DNA from: Glandiceps talaboti
Lineage: Eukaryota; Hemichordata; Enteropneusta; Spengelidae
DNA: 64,000 nt
Direction of reading: 5' to 3'
Assembly (NCBI RefSeq): GCF_964340395.1
Contig: NC_135570.1
Coordinates: 7,276,322-7,340,321, forward strand
Translations under genes and position numbers: made by a program
Shown: in pieces, positions 55,613 to 64,000 of the stretch
Numbering within the stretch: position 1 is the stretch's first letter
Layout: each line of letters begins with the position of its first letter
The notes under the pieces: generated by a model
What the model was told of the DNA's origin: nothing
What the model saw: the letters and a program-made list of their open reading frames with translations, nothing else
Databases searched by the model: none

Positions 55613-57032
55613 TTCAATACTATAGTTTACCAACACGGATGAATTTCCTTTTGAAGATGTATCCTATAAGTTGAGCTCTATTGTACTAGTTCGAAAATAA
55701 AGTACCCACAAGTCATCATACTGTGTTTAGTTACCGTTAATTGATTATTCAAAGTACGTTCATTTTCGATTACACTTTCACATTGTCACCTCTAAGCACG
55801 GATGTCACATTTTTCGGTCTGACGGCAGTCGGTCACCCATTACGATTGTTAGCCCAAACTGAACTTCTAGAGTCTTCAGATTCGTTGCCATGGCATCAAA
55901 CAGGAGTCTGCGAAACAGGAGTCTAAAAAAAATACACTATACTGATTGATTTGACAACCACTTCAATTTCATGGACTACCGGACACATTCCGGATACATG
56001 TGCAATAATAGGAAATATCTCCTAATGATGTAACCGCTTCTCTAGATGCTAGGGCAACCCACTGCACTGTATAATGTCTACGTGAGTCAGGAGGGCATCT
56101 TTTGTATGTGAAACCTACAGCCCGTTTCTTAGTGGTGTTTACTGATTATGTTTGATACAACCACGCAGAAACCGATAAGAAACCCGCGTCTCTGTGTTTA
56201 GTGGCAGTACGTATAAGCGGTTTATTTTATTTAGACACAATGTAGCAAGAAGTTGCAATCTTGCTATCTTGAAGTGCAGAATGTGCAGTTTTATTATTAA
56301 GGTTCCTGTGTGGTTTGTATCAAACTGAGCCAGTGACCACTAACATGAAACATGCTGTATATGCTCGCTGTCCAACTTACAACATGCTACTTGTGTACAT
56401 GGATGACTGTTATCAATGTAATCAAATAACGATAACTTTTGTATCAGAAAAAAAATGGCATTGGCCTTGACCTTGACCATACGTTCAATCATGTTTTTAA
56501 TATAATAACATTAATGATATAAATGTACTTATATGCTTTACCTCGAATTTTAATTAAATCTGCCTGACAGGGCTTACAGCTATGATAGATACAGTCTACT
56601 GATGTTTTCTTTATGACTGTCAACTAATCCACACAACTAAACAGAATACGCCTCAATTCAATAACAGGTTGTTAATGGCGGTGAACTTCTCCGATCAAGA
56701 TAAATGTCAAGTTGATGTAGATTATTAGAATTCCGAGGAAACAAAAGATCGTTGATTGCCTCGAATCATTAAAAAGACGAGTTTTATACGACAGACTTGG
56801 TATAAAACAAATGTCTGTTAAAACAACAACATTTTAATTACTATTGACTTAATTAACGAGCTGTGTACAATAAAGTAATTAATGTATACCTTTTGTGTAT
56901 CATACTGATATTGAACGACACGCCAAGAGTTATTTATTGTGCTAACAATGCTTGAATTATAAACTATATTAAGTAGAAATTAATATATCGAGCAAACTAT
57001 ACGTTCTTTGATTATGACAATCCTTCAGTTCC

Positions 57033-57088
57033 GTTACCTAGGTAACGCGATGCATCCAACCAATAAAATCAAAAATAGATATGCAAAT
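57033..57088 (+). promoter_or_regulatory. Promoter-like patch: RFX X-box, CCAAT, octamer
   Basis: GTTACCTAGGTAAC (57033-57046) is a perfect match to the RFX X-box consensus GTNRCC-NN-RGYAAC and is palindromic. CCAAT follows at 57060-57064 and ATGCAAAT at 57081-57088. CpG density rises from here to about 57210. The nearest plus-strand gene is the GPCR exon at 58974, which would need a non-coding first exon. Confidence 0.4.
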
Positions 57089-57594
57089 TTATCTACGACG
57101 TATGAGCACATTGGTGAAACGTAACACACGGAGATGGAGAGCTGTGTTTATACGTAGTACCTAAAACCTCTGTCACTGGGAAGTCGAAAGCGACAGTGAA
57201 GTGACGAGTTTTTTCCAGGACTGACTGCATTTGAAGAGAAAGGTTGTTATCTTTTTAAATTTGCTTTACCACTCGGAGGTCTTCTGCAGGACAAAGAGGT
57301 GTACTTCTAAGCACTGAAAGCAGGCAAGTCTGAGTGTTTGGGTTGGGACTTTCTACATCATATTTCTGATATTGCATGCGCCTTATTTTTCTAATGTTAT
57401 GTTTATTGTTATGTAACTAGTAACTCGTGGTTTGATTGCCTATAGAAGGACTGAAAAAATTGTGTTGTTTTGATTACACTCAATTCTAAATGGTCTCTGT
57501 GTTTTTGGTTTCTTCCCATCTAATGTACAGCCATTACATATTGGAGGAACATTTTTTTAGAGTTGATATCACTTTTTTACATATTCTGAGTTTA

Positions 57595-57599
<5 letters not shown>

Positions 57600-57684
<85 letters not shown>
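57600..57684. repeat. (AT)n array
   Basis: 85 bp of AT on one side of the 60-bp unit. Confidence 0.97.
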
Positions 57685-57857
<173 letters not shown>

Positions 57858-58295
57858 TAGATATGCGTACTTGCATAAGTACCTTATCTCCCCAATGATT
57901 ACCTAGTATTGTTTATCCGAAATTAACACAATCTAAAATACGATCATTCGCCACATGTAACAACAATACACTTGCAAGCGTTATGTATGCGCTACTACAG
58001 TCATTCCAATATCTAATTTAATTCTTTTGTTTGAATTTATTACCTACCCTGTTGTTTCTTTCAACACATTCAACAGTAACAAAAGTATGACATTTACACA
58101 AATTAAAGTAACTTGAAATTATTAGTACCTACATTCTTTGAAGCATAAATTGAATCAATCTAAATATTTCCCTGGACATAGCTAAGGCTTACTGATACGA
58201 ATACAGGTTAACGAAGAGTACGAATGACATAAAGTATAAAAGTACTAGAATGCACTGCACATCTACAAAATCGATAATTGCAAACTGTATATCTT

Positions 58296-58407
<112 letters not shown>

Positions 58408-58461
58408 TTACTTATATATATAAGCAGTTTCATTTGAACATATACAATAAACAGGAAAGTG

Positions 58462-58512
58462 TTTCTGGCCAAGACGTTTCCCTGAGGCTTTGCTGAGCTG
58501 CCTCAGTAGGCC
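58462..58512 (-). repeat. Retroelement 3'-tail-like motif
   Basis: On the minus strand: ACTGAGGCAGCTCAGC, AAAGCCTCAG, then GGAAACGTCTTGGCC, with GCCTC/GAGGC pairing. Sits between two (AT)n arrays. Confidence 0.35.
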
Positions 58513-58573
58513 CAATCCATCTCATACTAATTATCGCGTATGTCCAGTCACGTCACCCGAAAGGGTAATCAGA

Positions 58574-58717
<144 letters not shown>

Positions 58718-58973
58718 AACAATGCACTGGACTGTGAGCACTGGACTCATCATAGTTCAGTAATCTGCCGTAAGTCTGTCTAGTATGTTCATCCAGGCAA
58801 CTTGTCCATTCTACAGAAGAAAACTGATTCACTATTTTTTTCTAAGAAAAAATCAACCTTGACGCACTCATTTTTTGTTATTCTTTATTAAAGACATCTT
58901 CTGTTGACAAGCGCGACAGTAGTGGTAAATAGTTGACGGGGGTTACAGCCGTGTGTGTGTGAAGGTAGAGAGA

Positions 58974-59253
58974 ATGACGACATCAAATGGTACAGAAGAA
59001 GATGGTGGAAGTACTTCAACGATGGAAGACTCAGCATACTTCACCTACTATTACACAGTGCTCATCATTTTGACATTGGTTAATGTCTGTGGAAATTCAC
59101 TGGTGATCGCGGCTGTAGCTACATTTAGAAGTCTTCGCAATGTCAGTAATTACTTCATAACCAGTCTATCGTGTTCAGATATCCTATTGGGTATATTTTA
59201 CACTCTCTACAATGTGAGTCATATGGAAGTTGCAGCAATGCACGGTATCGGAG
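58974..59253 (+). CDS. Class A (rhodopsin-like) GPCR, first coding exon only
   Basis: Starts at ATG 58974 and runs to a GAG/GTAGGT donor after 59253 (93 codons plus one base). The short N-terminus has an N-glycosylation site (NGT). TM1 is about residues 25-50 with the class A GNSLV motif (Asn1.50). Intracellular loop 1 reads RSLRNVSNYF. TM2 contains SLSCSDILLG (Asp2.50). The exon ends just after TM2. No exon with TM3 (Cys3.25, DRY) was found up to 64000, so the gene either continues beyond the window through a long intron or is a fragment. The loop-1/TM2 sequence is loosely reminiscent of adenosine or amine receptors; the ligand cannot be named. Confidence 0.75.
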
Positions 59254-60600
59254 GTAGGTGTATGGTTTTTAGTGTCTCTTGCAACCATGGTGATGCAAAA
59301 ACTGTCAATAGTTTATGGGGGAAAATTTAGGAGACTATTAAATAAGGCACTAGCAATTAAATTCTTTGTTTGCCGTCTGCGTGCGGGTAGGTTTTTCGGT
59401 AGAGTTTGAAAAAACAAACACCTTTCGTTGTAGTCAAAATTTCCGAAACCTTTCAAATATCTTCAGAATAACTATACATAAATCGAAATGAATGTTTAAG
59501 ACATCACATTTTGAACTTTGACATTTACATTTCACTAGTGTAGTAGATTTAGGTATAAACAGAAAACTAATCAACAGAAAAGTGAATTTTAGCATTGTGG
59601 TTTTTTTCTGGGTTTTTTTGCTGCTGTCTGCCTGGTAGGTTTTGGGGAAATTCAAGAACGGCAAACAAAGTATTAATTGCTGTAGCCTAAGCTACTAAAA
59701 TCTTGGCTGCTCGGCTGAGCTGGGCTCTTGGGCGTGACCGTTGGGTTGGGCTCTTCTAAAATTATGAGAGATTTTGATATCTTTGGATAATTGGTCTCAC
59801 TATCTTAATTAAGTTTAAATGGATTGTTTGCGTAGTTTGTAAGGTATAACGCATTGTACCACATCACTTCCATTAAGTTGACAAGTCCGATAGACCCGAA
59901 CAAACTGGATGTATCTTGCCGTCTACTGAAAACTGCAACATGATTTATCACGAAATGCTCTAATAACTAACTAGCACGTTTTAGTACTTCGGAAGCACAG
60001 GGGTGTTGTAATTCCTTCAAAGGAATAAGTCTTTACGTATCTGATGTCCAATATTGTATGCTGTGATCATAAAATAGCTCGCAAAGTAAACGATACATGA
60101 TACACGAAGCGATTTCTAATTTCTCTCAGCATGGAGAATGGTCATTGGAGTACACAGTGAAAGCTTTTCAACATGTGACCAAATGATTCGTGTTGTAGTG
60201 TGTAACCCGATATGTCCACATACCTGGCTTTAATAATCATATACCACGCTTTTGCAGAAATGTTTTATATTTTTAATTGGATGTTGTACTTATAAATAAC
60301 CCTCTGATAATACTTGGATTAGCTTTACAAATACGACGGTATCTCCACTTTCTTACAGTATAAGTTTCGCTGTAAGGAGAGGGTAACGTTCAAATTGAAC
60401 AATGGTCACAGTATGTCGTGAAAACGTAACAGAAACATCCTTGAAACTTACTATCAAAAGTGTTAGAACACATATAACTAGATAATTCGAACCTGTGTCA
60501 TAAACAGATTGAGTTACCTTGTGTTCTCACTTTAATATAAGATTTTTATCTTTTTTTGCATTAGTTCCCAACTCATATGGTAAATAATGTATGTAGTATC

Positions 60601-60629
60601 TTTCGGCTAAGTCACTCAGCCATCTTCAG
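60601..60629 (-). repeat. Retroelement 3'-tail-like motif
   Basis: On the minus strand CTGAAGATGGCTGAGTGAC followed by TTAGCCGAAAG, with GGCT/AGCC pairing. Tail of the CTGAWGA...CGAAA type, with no coding part nearby. Confidence 0.4.
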
Positions 60630-60802
60630 CTGTTATTGTATTCAATTAAATTATTTATCTCTGTGTTCCACTTTTGTTATCAATTTCAATTGAGAGTTGT
60701 TGGCTGTATTTCATCTGGTTTCATACATTTATGATGGTTGGTTGTTGTGAGATATGACTATTAAATTAAGTCTTTAAATTTAAGTTCACATGAAATAATA
60801 CA

Positions 60803-60960
60803 CCGCCGCCGCCGCCACCACCATCACCACCACCACCACCACCTACACCAGCGGGCTTCTATAACAACAACAACAACCACCACAAGTACTACTACTACTG
60901 CGGCTACCACTACAACCACCATCATCATCACCACTACCACCGCCACTGTTTTATACTGCT
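60803..60960. repeat. Mixed CCG/CCA/ACA/ACT trinucleotide repeat
   Basis: Short triplet runs in succession, including GCCGCCGCC, CCACCACCA and AACAACAAC. No long ORF uses them. Confidence 0.9.
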
Positions 60961-60997
60961 ACCACTAATGCTGCACTGCAGATCAGAAGAGACAAAT

Positions 60998-61059
<62 letters not shown>

Positions 61060-61064
61060 TACAC
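60998..61064. repeat. (ACATAC)n hexanucleotide array
   Basis: About 11 perfect 6-bp units. Confidence 0.95.
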
Positions 61065-63071
61065 GTGTGAAATAAAGCTATATTTGATGCGTATAACATC
61101 AGCGTTTATAGCAGAGACATCGATTCAAAGATGGTCGGTCACCATTACAGCTTGCTCCGATTTTGAGACGAAGGAACGTAGGCTGTTGCCGACTGACTGT
61201 ACTTCGTTAAACAACATCGCATACTAGCATTCACAGCAAGACTAATATGATTACCGTTGTCATGTACACGATGAGTACTTATCACTGCCAATCAAGTCAA
61301 ACACACTGTTACCTATGACATTGTACAATCCGGGTATTCTCACAGGAGTGCTGCTCTTAACTAGTAGTATGTATTTAATGCACATTTCCTGTCAACATGG
61401 ACAAACCTTCAGCTTAACTGAAGTTTGTGAATGACCCACCACCATTCACACTATGTGCTCAATATAGTATTGCTCGGCATATTAAATTGTAACAGCTTGC
61501 GATATCAATTCCCATGCGGTGAAATTACAACTGAATTCGGTAACTGAAAACGTGTCTAGCATCGGAAAAGTTAGTACGCACGTACAATCGCTTGTCAGTC
61601 GTCGTAAAACTGTTGCGATATACCGTCTGAGATATACCGCAATGAGGCCATGGTGGATTTCACGTCCGAATGCATTATTTATGATTAGCTTATTTGTCGT
61701 TACATCAGCTGAAAAATAAGACCTGGCTTGCGAGAATTTAGGATAATTGTATCGTTGGGAGTGCGGCACGACTTCTTTAGTACAACTGAAATCACATTGA
61801 GATAGTTATTACTAGATTGCCTCGAGTTTGATAGTATTGTTAGCTAAGAAAATTCATTAGCTATATACCTGTATTGCATGAAAGTAAAAAAATTAAATCC
61901 ATAATATGTGAGTCCAAAATGATTCAACACACTCGTTTTATACTGACAAGAAAGCTTGCGGAAAGAGTTTCCCAAAGCTGTTCATTTAGGTAACACAAAG
62001 TGTTTTTTTTTTAAAATTCTATAATTAACGTAAATTACACCTGCTGTGAATTTCAGAAAAAATGGTCTAAGTATGAATAAACCTTTCCAAAGCAGTGCTC
62101 TTGGCGATGATCATTGAAGCATCACGTACAGCACTGTAAAGTTATCAAAATTAATATGATTGCAGACATTATGAAAGTAGCTTTTTATTTTATGAACAAA
62201 ATTCATAAACTTGATCAAAGTAAGAATTTTGTAGATGGCTACGGATATCACATGTAAATGAAAGATGTTGAGCTGTGGCGTCGACACAATATTTCTCAAA
62301 GAATCAAGGCGCATGCTCAAAGTTTACAGCCATCTGATACTAACGACCGGTAGTGATTTTTGAAAGAAAAAAAATCTCAAAAGAGTTATGGAGGAAACGA
62401 TGAAAGATGCTTTCAAATTGTGGAGAGAAGGCGAGATTTTCCCGATGTGATTTTTTAAAATAGAATTTCAGCCTTAAGGGATCATTATCTTTTTCCTTTT
62501 ATGGTGAGCCTGAAAAATATTTTTTCTCGGTTGAGTGAGATTTGTTGTTTAGAGTTCCTATAAGAAGACGTCCATCAATTTCGTTTGCTCGTCAACATCG
62601 CTGTCAGTGCGATAACTCTCTATGCGGTAAAAGCTATTAATGACACTCCGTTGGCGTTACCCAAATGAAGTATATCTGTATACGTTTTATACACAATTTT
62701 TCTCTCACGAAAGGTGTTTTGCATGACGTGACGCCCGGTCCTCGTTCTGTCCGTCAATTACTTCATATGTAACAGGAACACATTAACAAACTCTGTAATC
62801 GTACGTATGTTTGAACTTCATCTTTACAAGCAAAGAAAAAAATCCTTGAATTATGAATGAACTCGTAGAAAATATACAATACTTATGGGAACTCATTCAT
62901 ATTGTAATAGTTTCCCCAGGGGATGAAATAAATCCGAACAACCTTGCAGCAAGGTCGTTAAAAAGTTAATGGATTTATATATACCCCCGACAGGTTAATA
63001 TGCATTAAGCTGAAAATAATTCCTGTTTTTTAGACAAAGATACAAATAAAAGGACCAAGAAAACAAACAAA

Positions 63072-63177
63072 CAAACATACATACATACATACATACATAC
63101 ATACATACATACATACATACATACATACATACATACATACATACATACATACATACACACGCACGCACGCACGCACG

Positions 63178-63223
<46 letters not shown>

Positions 63224-63303
63224 TACATACATACATACATACATACATACATACATACATACATACATACATACATACATACATACATACATACATACAT
63301 ACA
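63072..63303. repeat. (ATAC)n/(ACGC)n/(AC)n/(ATAC)n compound array
   Basis: Symmetrical arrangement: ATAC, a block of ACGC, CA, then ATAC again. Repeat-encoded ORFs appear in several frames. Not coding. Confidence 0.97.
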
Positions 63304-64000
63304 AATAAACAAACAATTAAGATATAGCATGGCGATAACATTTGAAGACAAGAGTGCAAAAAAACCTAAATCAGGTCTGTATTTTTTTTTAAATTGTGGG
63401 GGGGGGGGGTTCACAAACAAACAGACCTTGAAGCAAACAACTAGAAAACATGCACGACTAAGCTTAGAGAGCATTAAAGATAGAATTGTTAAAGAAACAT
63501 GGAAACTATCATCTAGAAAATTCAATTACACATTTATGTTCACGTGTCTTTTAACATGCAATACATCTATTTTCAGTGCAATGACTCTTGAAAGTAAAGT
63601 AAGGTAAAGTAATAGGTTTCCATAGTGATTTTTGTCGTATTTAAGACTAGAAATTGTTTTGCTGCATATGCAGAACCCGGATGAAGATTGTTGCAAATCG
63701 ATCTTGTGAATTTGGATATCATATATATGCAAATAAAACGCTGGTTCCGAGCCATATATCGGGAAAGGATTAGCGAGTCAACGAACTCACATACAAATTA
63801 AAGCTGTCTTTGGTAATATATTCTGTACGAATGGGTCAAGGTAATTAAACATATCAGCTGACATGGCAGTAATTTGGGTGACAATGATTGTTAAATATAA
63901 TGAAATGGAATATCGATCGCTTATGTCGATTTCAAGTAGTATGTGTGATTAACTATATGCAATATTGGTTGTGAAATTGATTAAGACGTGAACAGGTAGT

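Larger units (their letters stand above)
59254..64000. other. No gene recognised (GPCR intron or intergenic)
   Basis: Contains a retroelement-tail-like motif (60601-60629), trinucleotide and hexanucleotide repeats, and a long ATAC/ACGC/AC array. The overlapping ORFs at 61482-61769 match nothing I know. Confidence 0.55.

Noticed and set aside
61482-61769. 95-codon minus ORF overlapping a 66-codon plus ORF
   Set aside because: No family resemblance or gene signals on either strand.

Overview
The window comes from an animal nuclear genome. Introns are long with GT-AG borders, the base composition is AT-rich, and simple repeats are abundant: (ATAC)n, (AT)n, (GT)n and (GA)n. The genes are recognisably bilaterian. 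An invertebrate, probably marine, fits best because of the NACHT-WD40 receptor, the Penelope-like retroelement relics and the tetranucleotide arrays. I cannot fix the phylum from sequence alone. No tRNA, rRNA, CRISPR or bacterial signal was seen.

Layout. (1) 471-680, minus: a possible TATA-driven, intronless 54-codon microgene with a short hairpin after its stop. (2) 1536-7993, minus: RBM22, a spliceosomal zinc-finger/RRM protein, rebuilt in nine coding exons (440 aa). (3) 8416-24810, plus: MOB1, the Hippo/LATS kinase co-activator, five coding exons (214 aa). RBM22 and MOB1 are head to head with 422 bp between start codons, so they probably share a bidirectional promoter. (4) 24811-33968: the MOB1 3' UTR and intergenic DNA with minisatellites, foldback elements and a Penelope-like relic. 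(5) 33969-40664, minus: an executioner (caspase-3/7-like) caspase, seven coding exons (348 aa). (6) 42450-50718, minus: an NWD1-like NACHT/WD40 protein, six coding exons (1742 aa), ending in polyglutamine, a basic stretch and a CaaX-type tail. (7) 50719-58973: intergenic DNA with (AT)n arrays, retroelement pieces and an X-box/CCAAT promoter-like patch. (8) 58974-59253, plus: the first coding exon of a class A GPCR; the rest was not found. (9) 59254-64000: no recognised gene.

The single-base exon calls rest on splice consensus plus frame continuity. In all four multi-exon genes the exon lengths add to a whole number of codons. MOB1 (Hippo, growth and apoptosis), the caspase and the NACHT-WD40 protein all touch cell-death or stress signalling, but nothing here shows that they are co-regulated.

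The most interesting signals are: a hammerhead-ribozyme-like core inside a perfect 63-bp palindrome between (AT)n arrays (50268-50400); a prenylation-type C-terminus on the NACHT-WD40 protein; a stop-free, length-multiple-of-three intron in the same gene; a canonical RFX X-box upstream of the GPCR exon; two Penelope-like endonuclease relics, both carrying inverted copies of their 3' ends; and the microgene.
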